From the NCBI GenBank assembly GCA_019417795.1, contig DXUR01000198.1:1-5742 (forward strand): DNA of 5,742 bases, read 5' to 3'. The DNA is from Clostridiales bacterium. GTDB taxonomy: Bacteria; Bacillota_A; Clostridia; Oscillospirales; Oscillospiraceae. The position numbers were made by a program, and so were the translations under genes. Below, one piece after another: positions 1-5,742 of the stretch; position 1 is the first letter of the stretch; the number at the start of each line of letters is the position of its first letter. The notes below the pieces were generated by a model. The model was not told the origin of the DNA and searched no databases. It saw only the letters and a program-made list of their open reading frames with translations.

Positions 1-24
1 AGGAAATTGTATATGGGTAACGAG

Positions 25-57
25 CAAGCGGGGGTCGATGACCTCCGCTTGTTTTAT
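25..57 (+). terminator. Rho-independent terminator of a convergent plus-strand gene outside the window
   Basis: Bases 25-35 pair with 41-51 to give an 11-bp stem (one G-U pair at 32/44) around a 5-base loop, CGATG. The stem is GC-rich (AAGCGGGGG against CCTCCGCTT) and is followed directly by GTTTTATAT on the plus strand. The minus-strand side of the stem has no T run, so the signal points to plus-strand transcription. No complete plus-strand gene lies before it, so it probably ends a gene running in from the left edge and faces the type I R-M operon tail to tail. Confidence 0.75.
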
Positions 58-76
58 ATACAGCTCCGGTCGAATG

Positions 77-172
77 AAAAAGAACAATGTTCGGAACAAT
101 ATCAAAAATTTCCGGAACAATGTCATTGTTCTATCGGAACTATGTCAAACTAAATTTGATATTGTTCCGAAC
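77..172 (-). terminator. Possible operon terminator: long nested hairpin followed by a T run
   Basis: On the minus strand, 18 bases after the stop codon at 190, the transcript could form an 18-bp stem (172-155 with 106-89). This encloses a nested hairpin (131-124 with 122-115). After the second arm the minus strand reads ATTGTTC and then five T residues (81-77). A large stem followed by U-rich RNA fits intrinsic termination of the operon. The stem is AT-rich and its arms are 48 bases apart, which is atypical, so this is a reasonable but unproven reading of the repeat block. Confidence 0.45.
82..172. repeat. Cluster of GGAACAAT-type repeats with an 18-bp perfect inverted repeat
   Basis: Bases 89-106 (GTTCGGAACAATATCAAA) are perfectly complemented by 155-172. 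Between the arms, 115-122 and 124-131 form a second perfect palindrome (GAACAATG around one base). A third small palindrome, GAACA/TGTTC, sits at 82-92. Read as direct repeats, CGGAAC recurs at 92, 113 and 135, spaced 21 and 22 bases, each followed by a form of AATRTC or TATGTC; an inverted copy lies at 158-169. The block is noncoding in any convincing frame. It could be a folded RNA or terminator, a multi-site protein-binding array, or a small palindromic mobile repeat; the sequence does not decide. Confidence 0.8.
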
Positions 173-189
173 TTTATCAGAGCAAGAGG

Positions 190-1269
190 TCAGAAGCTTT
201 CCGGTACAAGCGCCAGTTTGTTGATTGATTCGTGTGCCCGCACTAGCGCATCATAAACTGCCAAAACATCTTCGGAGTCCCAAGTTCGCAGAGATTTTTC
301 ATCAATCACACCGGCACTTTCCTGAATGATCTTCGCAAGCTGTTCTTCATCTGCAACGGCGACAACAGCTTGAACCGCTGCATTGCTCTGTGCCTTTTTC
401 AAATTTAGAATAAGGCTATCGATAGAACCTTTGGACTGCACCTCAAAAACATAAATCGCTTTTCCCATATTGCCGATTTTAGCTTCCCAGACAGCATCCA
501 CAACTGCGCCTGTTGCAATCTTTACTTCAGAGCGGCTGTCAAAGCCGAGCAGCTTTCCTATGTCCACCAGCTTGTCTTTGATTTCATCGTGAAGCGATCT
601 TGAATCTCTGGCAGAAACGGGCTCCTGAGAAATAGAAATTGCATCTGTGGTGGGGACATCCTTTTCTGCGAGAGGGAGAATTTCATCCCACAGGAAATAG
701 TCAACAGCCAGCAAGTCCGAATCAGCAGCGCCTGCTTTTTTCAGACTGGATGCAATTTCCTTTGCAACCGCACACACTTCAGTATATTTCTTTCCGGTGT
801 ATTGGTAGTTGTACTTGGGCATATTCGGAATCCCCAAGTAACCGTAACAAAGAATGGTTGTCTTGTTGAATACGATGTACTCCTGCGGATTCATATAGGA
901 AAGCAGTTCACTGATTGTAGCAGGTCCCATACCTTTTACAGATTTCAGAAAAATATCCCACCGCTTCTCTACAGAGGCAGATCCGTACAACAGGTCGGCT
1001 AACTGCTTTTTAAGCGTAGAAAAGCCATTATCTTCAATCAGCTTATCGACAACATATTTTTTGTTTCCCCACATCAGAACTGCCCAAAGCCTGCTGATAT
1101 ACTCAAGGAAATCTTCTTCGGTCATTGCCAAGAGCTTATCTTTGGTGAAGGATTGGTAGTATGCTTTTCGCTCTTTCCGTTCATTCCAGTTTTCTTCGTA
1201 ATATGCGGCATTGGTGGATTGCTTTTTTATAAACGCCTGAATTGCTATAGAAAGCTTCTGTGTGTCCAT
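190..1269 (-). CDS. Putative HhH-domain plus PD-(D/E)XK-like nuclease protein, type I R-M accessory
   Basis: I do not recognise a named family. The protein has 359 residues from the ATG at 1269. A GTG two codons upstream (1275) is also open, but GGAGG at 1277-1281 lies 7 bases before the ATG and only 1 base from the GTG, so I chose the ATG. Around residues 108-135 the segment with G-M-G-P-A-T followed by two helices resembles the helix-hairpin-helix of HhH-GPD glycosylases. The catalytic Asp expected just after it appears to be replaced (F-N-K-T-T), so DNA binding is likelier than base excision. After a linker near 205-222, residues 224-345 look like a PD-(D/E)XK fold: D258 in VVDAVW, then a strand with E276-V-Q278-S-K280. 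The metal-site lysine is displaced, resembling ExQ or QxK variants. No signal peptide or membrane segment is seen, so it is cytoplasmic. It starts 2 bases after hsdR ends, implying translational coupling and a role with the restriction complex. That role, and nuclease activity itself, are inferred. Confidence 0.9.
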   Translation of the reverse strand: MDTQKLSIAIQAFIKKQSTNAAYYEENWNERKERKAYYQSFTKDKLLAMTEEDFLEYISRLWAVLMWGNKKYVVDKLIEDNGFSTLKKQLADLLYGSASVEKRWDIFLKSVKGMGPATISELLSYMNPQEYIVFNKTTILCYGYLGIPNMPKYNYQYTGKKYTEVCAVAKEIASSLKKAGAADSDLLAVDYFLWDEILPLAEKDVPTTDAISISQEPVSARDSRSLHDEIKDKLVDIGKLLGFDSRSEVKIATGAVVDAVWEAKIGNMGKAIYVFEVQSKGSIDSLILNLKKAQSNAAVQAVVAVADEEQLAKIIQESAGVIDEKSLRTWDSEDVLAVYDALVRAHESINKLALVPESF

Positions 1270-1271
1270 AC

Positions 1272-4200
1272 TCACCCCTCCATATTATCCGTCCAAAGCT
1301 CGCACTGCGTCATAACAGTTTGAACCGCATCGTCCATCCCTTCGGGCGGATACTTATGTTTTTTCAAAAGGCGTTTAATCAGCATGCGCATTCTTGCCCT
1401 TGCCTGTTCACGCCTGTTCCAGTCAATCGTGCGGTTCTTGCGAAGGGTTTCAGCAAGTTCCTTGGTAATGGCGATCAATTCATCATTTTCATAAAAATCT
1501 TTGATTGCCTGTGGCTTTGTCAGCGCATCATAGAATGCTAACTCATCCGCCGTGAGGCCAAGTTCTTTACCTTCGTTGTGCGCAGCGGCGATCTGCTTGG
1601 CAAGCTTCATCATCTCATCAATGACCTGCTCATTTGTCAGCATACCGTTCAGATAGGCGTTCATCGCCCGCTGCATAATCTCACTGAATTTTTCGGATTT
1701 GACCACATTTGTCCTGCGGTAAATCTGAACCTGCTCGGCGATCAATTTTTTCAGCAATTCTACGGCGAGATTCTTTTCCTTCATCTTGGAGATTTCTTCA
1801 AGGAACTTCGGATCAAACAGAGAAAATTCGGAGTTCACATCAGAAAACAGATTGATGACGCCGTCACTCTTGATGCTCTGCTTCAAAAGCTCATTGATCC
1901 GGGCATTCATCTCCGGGAGAGAAATCTTTTGCCCACCGCCCTGATTAGTCAGCCGAATGACAAGGACACGGACAGACTCGAAGAAGGCTGCTTCGAACCG
2001 CATCGGCTCATCTACCAAGGAAGAACAGAGAGACAGTGCTTGGTGAAGCATCAGTGCCTCTTTGAGGAATGTATCCCGTTCCTTCTCCAACTCCCGACCC
2101 ATTATGAAGTTCACAGCGCCGCTGATTGTTTTTGCCCGCTCAAGATCCGTGCCGGACATAAACTTCGAGTAGTCGTAGTGATGGAACAGATCTTGGCATA
2201 TAGAGAGCTTTTCGAGGAACTTGGGATATGCAACCTTTGCGACATCGGTATCGCCATAGTTCTTTTTATCCCGTACCGTATAGTCGTTCATTGCCTGCTT
2301 CAAGGCGGAAGCGATACCTACATAGTCGACGACAAGACCGCCTTCCTTATCACGGAAGACTCGATTGACACGGGCAATGGCCTGCATCAGGTTGTAGCCC
2401 TGCATCGGTTTGTAGACATACATTGTTGCAAGGGATGGTACATCAAAGCCCGTCAGCCACATATCTACGACAATAGCAATTTTCAGGGGACTGTCATTAT
2501 CCTTGAATTTCTGTGCTAGTTCGTCTTTGTGGTGCTTGTTTCCAATGATTTTGCGCCATTCTTCCGGGTCTTTGTTGCTCTCGGTCATTACAACGGCGAC
2601 TTTTTCCGTCCACGCCGGACGCAGTTCGAGAATACGGTTGTATATCTTCATAGCGATGGCACGAGAATATGCAACGATCATCGCTTTACCCGTGAGCAGG
2701 TTCGCACGGTTATTTTCGTAGTGGTCAAGAATGTCGCAGACTAACGAATTGATCGTCTGGTCGTTGCCCAGGACAGCCTCCATCTGGCCAAGTTGTTTTT
2801 TGCTCTGCTCGATAACCTGCGGATCGGCGTTATTGGCCATAATATCATATTCAGCATCAATGAGGCGCAAGGTGGCTTCATCCAAATGCAGTTTGATAAC
2901 ACGGCTTTCATAGTAGACCGGGCGTGTTGCACCATCCTCGACAGCCTGCGTCATATCGTAGATGTCAATGTAATCGCCGAACACCTCACGGGTGCTGCGA
3001 TCTTTGGAAGAAATCGGCGTGCCGGTAAAGCCGATGTATGTAGCATTGGGCAAGCTGTTGCGGATAATGCGAGCCGTGCCAACAACACGCTTGGCGACTT
3101 CTTCGCCATCCTCGTTTGTTGTGATTTTGATTTTTTCCGCAAGTCCGTACTGCCCACGATGTGCTTCATCTGCCATCACGACAATATTGCGGCGCTCAGA
3201 AAGCGGCTCGTGGGATTCCTCAAACTTCTGCATTGTAGTAAAGATAATCCCGTTTGCCTGTCTGCCGGCAAGCAGCGACTTCAAATGCTCTCTACTTTCT
3301 GCGTGGATAGGTTCCTGCCGCAGAAATTTTTTGCATTTGGCAAACTGGCCGTAAAGCTGATCGTCAAGGTCGTTGCGGTCGGTAAGCACAACGATCGTGG
3401 GACTGTCCAAGGCATCTTGCAGTAGATGCGCATAAAAAACCATAGATAACGACTTTCCGCTGCCCTGTGTATGCCAAAAAACACCGCCCTTGCCGTCGGT
3501 CACGGTTGCGTGCTTGGTAGATTCGATGGCCTTTCTTACTGCAAAATATTGATGGTATCCGGCAAGAATTTTGTAGCTCTTGATACCCTCGTTTGAAAAG
3601 CAGATAAAGTTCTTGATAATATCCAACAAGCGATCTTTTTGGAACAACCCTTCAAAGAAGGTGTCAAACTGTGCATACTGGGTATTTTCATAACTGCCGT
3701 CTTTTGTTTTCCACTCCATAAAACGATCTTCACCTGAGGTGATCGTTCCTGCCTTGGAAGTAGATTGATCGCTCATCACACAGATGGCGTTGTAAATGAA
3801 CATCGACGGAATTTCCTGCATATAATTCCGAAGCTGCCGATAGGCCTCAGAAGCGTCTGTTTCCTCACGGGAGGGGGATTTTAGTTCAACAAGAACAACA
3901 GGCAAGCCGTTAAGAAAGAGAATAATATCCGGACGCTTGTTGCTGTTCTCAATGAAGGTCCATTGATTGGCAACGATAAAGGAGTTGTTTTCGGGGTGGG
4001 AATAGTCAGCGAGATACACAATGCCGGAACGCTCCTCGCCTTTTTCTAAGTAGCGGACCGGAATGCCGCTTTGCAGGTACTCCATAAATTCGGCGTTCTT
4101 CTGCACAAGCTCGCCATTTTCAAAGTTGCGCAGCTTGAATAAAGCGTCGTTAATGGCGTCAGCAGGTAAGCCCTTGTTCAGACGATACAAAGACTCCTCC

Positions 4201-4334
4201 AATACAGTATCATAGAGCGGGCTCTTAAAGTCCCGTTCCACATCTGGGCCATAAACATACTCATAGCCCAAATCGTTTTTGAAAAGCTCGATTATAGCGT
4301 TTTCATAATCAGCTTCTGTGTTATATCCCGGCAT
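1272..4334 (-). CDS. hsdR: Type I restriction endonuclease subunit R (translocase/nuclease)
   Basis: At 1020 residues this is a full-length HsdR, the motor and nuclease subunit that joins an HsdM2-HsdS core, pumps DNA with ATP and cleaves away from the recognition site. The N-terminal nuclease domain (about 1-270) shows the RecB-like site: D136 in RPDI, E150-L-K152 in VELKSP, and the Q167-x-x-x-Y171 motif. The SF2 helicase motor follows: Walker A QGSGKS (290-295), VVLTDRNDLD (315-324), DEAH (389-392), FTGTP (436-440), GFDVPS (629-634) and QAIARVNR (651-658). Residues from about 700 to 1012 form the helical C-terminal region (DUF3387-like), ending in a conserved DW...R...R-M-R-M-L-I-K-R segment thought to contact HsdM. 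All key residues are present and the frame is unbroken, so it should be active. The ATG at 4334 has AGGTGGG 8 bases upstream and lies 2 bases after the FRG gene stop. HsdM is not in the window. Confidence 0.98.
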   Translation of the reverse strand: MPGYNTEADYENAIIELFKNDLGYEYVYGPDVERDFKSPLYDTVLEESLYRLNKGLPADAINDALFKLRNFENGELVQKNAEFMEYLQSGIPVRYLEKGEERSGIVYLADYSHPENNSFIVANQWTFIENSNKRPDIILFLNGLPVVLVELKSPSREETDASEAYRQLRNYMQEIPSMFIYNAICVMSDQSTSKAGTITSGEDRFMEWKTKDGSYENTQYAQFDTFFEGLFQKDRLLDIIKNFICFSNEGIKSYKILAGYHQYFAVRKAIESTKHATVTDGKGGVFWHTQGSGKSLSMVFYAHLLQDALDSPTIVVLTDRNDLDDQLYGQFAKCKKFLRQEPIHAESREHLKSLLAGRQANGIIFTTMQKFEESHEPLSERRNIVVMADEAHRGQYGLAEKIKITTNEDGEEVAKRVVGTARIIRNSLPNATYIGFTGTPISSKDRSTREVFGDYIDIYDMTQAVEDGATRPVYYESRVIKLHLDEATLRLIDAEYDIMANNADPQVIEQSKKQLGQMEAVLGNDQTINSLVCDILDHYENNRANLLTGKAMIVAYSRAIAMKIYNRILELRPAWTEKVAVVMTESNKDPEEWRKIIGNKHHKDELAQKFKDNDSPLKIAIVVDMWLTGFDVPSLATMYVYKPMQGYNLMQAIARVNRVFRDKEGGLVVDYVGIASALKQAMNDYTVRDKKNYGDTDVAKVAYPKFLEKLSICQDLFHHYDYSKFMSGTDLERAKTISGAVNFIMGRELEKERDTFLKEALMLHQALSLCSSLVDEPMRFEAAFFESVRVLVIRLTNQGGGQKISLPEMNARINELLKQSIKSDGVINLFSDVNSEFSLFDPKFLEEISKMKEKNLAVELLKKLIAEQVQIYRRTNVVKSEKFSEIMQRAMNAYLNGMLTNEQVIDEMMKLAKQIAAAHNEGKELGLTADELAFYDALTKPQAIKDFYENDELIAITKELAETLRKNRTIDWNRREQARARMRMLIKRLLKKHKYPPEGMDDAVQTVMTQCELWTDNMEG
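1277..1281 (-). promoter_or_regulatory. Ribosome binding site of the last gene, inside the hsdR terminal codons
   Basis: The minus strand reads GGAGG, 7 bases before the ATG at 1269. It overlaps the last sense codons of hsdR (Met-Glu-Gly, ATG GAG GGG, then TGA). It decides the start: the alternative GTG at 1275 is too close to be served by it. Confidence 0.75.
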
Positions 4335-4336
4335 AT

Positions 4337-5608
4337 TTACTTCCCACCTTTTATATTGGTTGCAGTATAATCATTTACTGCTTGTCTCAGGCAAGTGGTA
4401 ATCTGTACAGCTTTTTCTTTTGCTTCTTTTTTATCCTTGAGCTTTACAAAATAATAACCTGAGATAGACATTCGAAGCTTGCTTATGATTGCATCTCGTT
4501 TATACCAATCAACAGCGAAATTGCTTTGAATGATTCCTTTTAGATCTTCAATTTCTTCTGGCTTGGCTATACCACTCAAAAGATTAGACAGATTAGAGAG
4601 GATATAGGTGTTCAAGGATTCATCGTCAAGATTTTGAGGCGTACTATCCGCTTTTGTATGTGTGTCATACTTCTCAAAATCGGCAACTGCTTGTACATTT
4701 CCGCTATTTATATATTTAATATAACTGAGCTGGTGCTCCAATTCAGGAAACAGGGTTGCTTCGTTAATGTTGTACAGGTCAAGCTCTTTCAGGATTTCTT
4801 CCTTATTTTCACCACGAATGAAGAAGAATTCTTTTTCAAATGCATTCCGCAGATCGCCCCTCGATTTGGATATAGCTGATTTTTCTATATCAGTGACGCC
4901 TGAAACAGAAAAGAGACTGGCTAAGAGGAATACACCGCTTTGCTTTCTTAATCGCTCATTCGTATATGTAGGAGTGACCATATAGTTTTCCTGAATAATT
5001 TTTGCAAACTCTTGAAATCCGTTTTGCGTTGACCACTTTTTCCTTGTTTCTTCGTCGATTATATGATCCCGCTTTAATCTGGCAAGGACATTTCCAACCG
5101 TATTTTCTTTTGAAAGATCGTAATTTGCCAATGCGGAGACGATCTGAACCTCAAGGTCCGTTGGCAAAGAGGGATAGTAGTTTCGGGTGTAGTAAATTAC
5201 CCCGTATGGCTCGTGCTTTTCTTCGCCGGCATCGCTAATATATGGCTCATCACCGTGACGTTTACAAGCAAAGTAGAGCGCTACCAATGGATTTGTGGTC
5301 AGATCCAGCAATCTTGTACACATACCATAGTGCTGGTACTTTGTCATAATGTCAAAAGTCGTCTGAAATTCTTTGAATTCCGCCGGGATTTTTTGCAAAG
5401 GAATTTGCATAAGCCGGTGCTCTATACTAAGCATATTGTTTCTGAATATGCTCGGCTCAATATCCCAGAACTCTGCATCCTGACCACGAAAATACAACTC
5501 AGTGGAGGTTCCGTCATCAGACTCTTTCAATTCCTTTACGGCACTGATGAACGAACTGACAGAGTCAATCTCGGTCAGCTCGTCAACTTCTAGTTCTTTA
5601 TAAGCCAA
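4337..5608 (-). CDS. FRG domain-containing protein, embedded in a type I R-M operon
   Basis: This is a 423-residue cytoplasmic protein with an FRG domain, named for a conserved Phe-Arg-Gly. The motif appears as LYFRGQ (38-43), followed by PSIFR (52-56), the core H-Y-G-x-x-T-R-L-L-D-L-T-T-N-P-L-V-A-L-Y-F-A (93-114), an R-x-x-x-Q-S-G-x-F-L segment (219-228) and the closing LFPELE (286-291). FRG proteins often occur near R-M and other defence genes; their biochemical activity is not something I can state from sequence. Residues 310-420 form an additional helical tail. Its part 353-382 aligns without gaps to the C-terminal helical domain of the adjacent HsdR (residues 957-986), hinting at a shared docking surface on the methyltransferase core. 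The start is TTG at 5608, supported by AGGAGG 7 bases upstream; the next in-frame Met (residue 59) would cut into the FRG motif. Sampled lines of this gene look more AT-rich (about 38-42% GC) than hsdR (about 50%), suggesting a separately acquired module. Confidence 0.93.
   Translation of the reverse strand: MAYKELEVDELTEIDSVSSFISAVKELKESDDGTSTELYFRGQDAEFWDIEPSIFRNNMLSIEHRLMQIPLQKIPAEFKEFQTTFDIMTKYQHYGMCTRLLDLTTNPLVALYFACKRHGDEPYISDAGEEKHEPYGVIYYTRNYYPSLPTDLEVQIVSALANYDLSKENTVGNVLARLKRDHIIDEETRKKWSTQNGFQEFAKIIQENYMVTPTYTNERLRKQSGVFLLASLFSVSGVTDIEKSAISKSRGDLRNAFEKEFFFIRGENKEEILKELDLYNINEATLFPELEHQLSYIKYINSGNVQAVADFEKYDTHTKADSTPQNLDDESLNTYILSNLSNLLSGIAKPEEIEDLKGIIQSNFAVDWYKRDAIISKLRMSISGYYFVKLKDKKEAKEKAVQITTCLRQAVNDYTATNIKGGK
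4343..4349 (-). promoter_or_regulatory. Ribosome binding site of hsdR, inside the FRG gene's terminal codons
   Basis: The minus strand reads AGGTGGG, 8 bases before the hsdR ATG. It lies within the codons for the final Lys-Gly-Gly-Lys of the FRG protein, whose TAA is separated from the ATG by 2 bases. Ribosomes ending the FRG gene would sit on the hsdR start, so translational coupling is likely. Confidence 0.75.
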
Positions 5609-5614
5609 TGTGGT

Positions 5615-5622
5615 ACCTCCTC
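5615..5622 (-). promoter_or_regulatory. Strong ribosome binding site deciding the TTG start of the FRG gene
   Basis: The minus strand reads GAGGAGGT, an almost perfect anti-16S match, ending 6 to 7 bases before TTG at 5608. No ATG or GTG in the same frame is suitably spaced, so the unusual TTG start is well supported. Confidence 0.8.
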
Positions 5623-5634
5623 TTTAGCACGGCA

Positions 5635-5662
5635 TCTATAGTGTGTGCCATTGTATTCTCAA
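5635..5662 (-). promoter_or_regulatory. Possible sigma-A promoter upstream of the FRG gene
   Basis: On the minus strand TTGAGA (5662-5657, five of six matches to TTGACA) lies 16 bases from TATAGA (5640-5635, four of six matches to TATAAT). It sits in the 99-base gap between the upstream gene and the FRG gene and would start transcription shortly before the ribosome binding site. This could give the FRG-hsdR-nuclease segment expression independent of the upstream genes. The match is modest and the region AT-rich, so chance is possible. Confidence 0.3.
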
Positions 5663-5707
5663 TAAATGAGTCGTTTTGATATATAGAATAAATGATAATT
5701 TAGCGGC

Positions 5708-5742
5708 TTAGAGCTCGACGGCGGATACATCCAGTTCGCCGG
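5708..5742 (-). CDS. C-terminal tail of an upstream gene, probably type I specificity subunit HsdS (partial)
   Basis: Entering from the right edge on the minus strand, the frame starting at 5740 gives ten residues, G-E-L-D-V-S-A-V-E-L, and a TAA at 5708-5710. Many HsdS proteins end in a helix followed by a short tail of the kind (V/T)-(S/T)-G-(K/E)-(I/L)-D-V, which this resembles, and HsdS or HsdM is the expected upstream neighbour of hsdR. The other two frames also close within the next 55 bases, and ten residues are too few for certainty, so the identity rests mainly on context. Confidence 0.45.
   Translation of the reverse strand, partial: GELDVSAVEL

Noticed and set aside
3..20. End of a plus-strand gene at the left edge (E-I-V-Y-G-stop, TAA at 18-20)
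   Set aside because: The position fits just before the plus-strand terminator, but five residues cannot identify a gene, and the other two frames are also open at the edge.
82..172. CRISPR array
   Set aside because: The units are short (about 12 bases), imperfect and partly inverted, with spacers of only about 10 bases; this does not match CRISPR repeat-spacer structure.
38..256. A 72-residue plus-strand open frame over the repeat block
   Set aside because: It starts inside a terminator hairpin, its sequence (R-N-N repeats) is a by-product of the GGAACAAT repeats, and it runs into the 3' end of the minus-strand gene.
1578..2519. A 313-residue open frame on the plus strand, antisense to hsdR
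   Set aside because: It lies wholly inside the intact hsdR gene, shows no recognisable domain, and is rich in His, Cys and Leu as expected of an antisense shadow.
2793..3425. A 210-residue plus-strand open frame
   Set aside because: It is antisense to the hsdR helicase motifs, whose conservation explains the open frame; no family features or ribosome binding site seen.
5598..5651. A 17-codon ORF (ATG at 5651, minus strand) overlapping the FRG start, possibly a leader peptide
   Set aside because: It has no ribosome binding site, and its ATG would lie upstream of the transcription start implied by the possible promoter.

Overview
The window holds one minus-strand operon of three tightly packed genes, built around the restriction subunit of a type I restriction-modification (R-M) system. 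Moderate GC, strong AGGAGG-type ribosome binding sites, TTG start use and an intrinsic terminator with a T tail suggest a Firmicute, probably a gut Clostridia-type bacterium. That assignment is inferred from style; no taxonomic marker gene is present.

Layout, read in the direction of transcription (high to low coordinates). At the right edge (5708-5742) are the last eleven codons of an upstream minus-strand gene, most plausibly the specificity subunit HsdS. A 99-base gap follows, with a possible sigma-A promoter and a textbook Shine-Dalgarno site. Next come an FRG-domain protein (4337-5608, TTG start), the full-length type I endonuclease/translocase subunit HsdR (1272-4334), and a protein of about 359 residues (190-1269) with a helix-hairpin-helix-like N-terminal half and a PD-(D/E)XK-like C-terminal half. 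Both gene junctions leave only 2 bases between stop and start, and in both the next gene's ribosome binding site is written into the last codons of the previous gene. The three genes are therefore very likely co-transcribed and translationally coupled.

The region beyond the operon (1-189) has no convincing gene. It holds a strong plus-strand terminator (25-57), presumably serving a convergent gene just outside the window, and a dense palindromic block (82-172). That block is made of repeated GGAACAAT-type units, includes an 18-base perfect inverted repeat, and is followed on the minus strand by a T run, so it may be the operon's own terminator or a small repeat element.

Working together: HsdR with HsdM and HsdS (outside the window) would recognise, translocate and cleave unmodified DNA. 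The FRG protein and the last protein look like accessory partners wired into the same operon. The strongest new observation is that the C-terminus of the FRG protein aligns without gaps over 30 residues to the C-terminal helical domain of the neighbouring HsdR (shared N, DW, R, RM and I positions). The FRG protein may therefore dock on the methyltransferase core where HsdR docks, which suggests an extended type I R-M system. This is a hypothesis from sequence alone.
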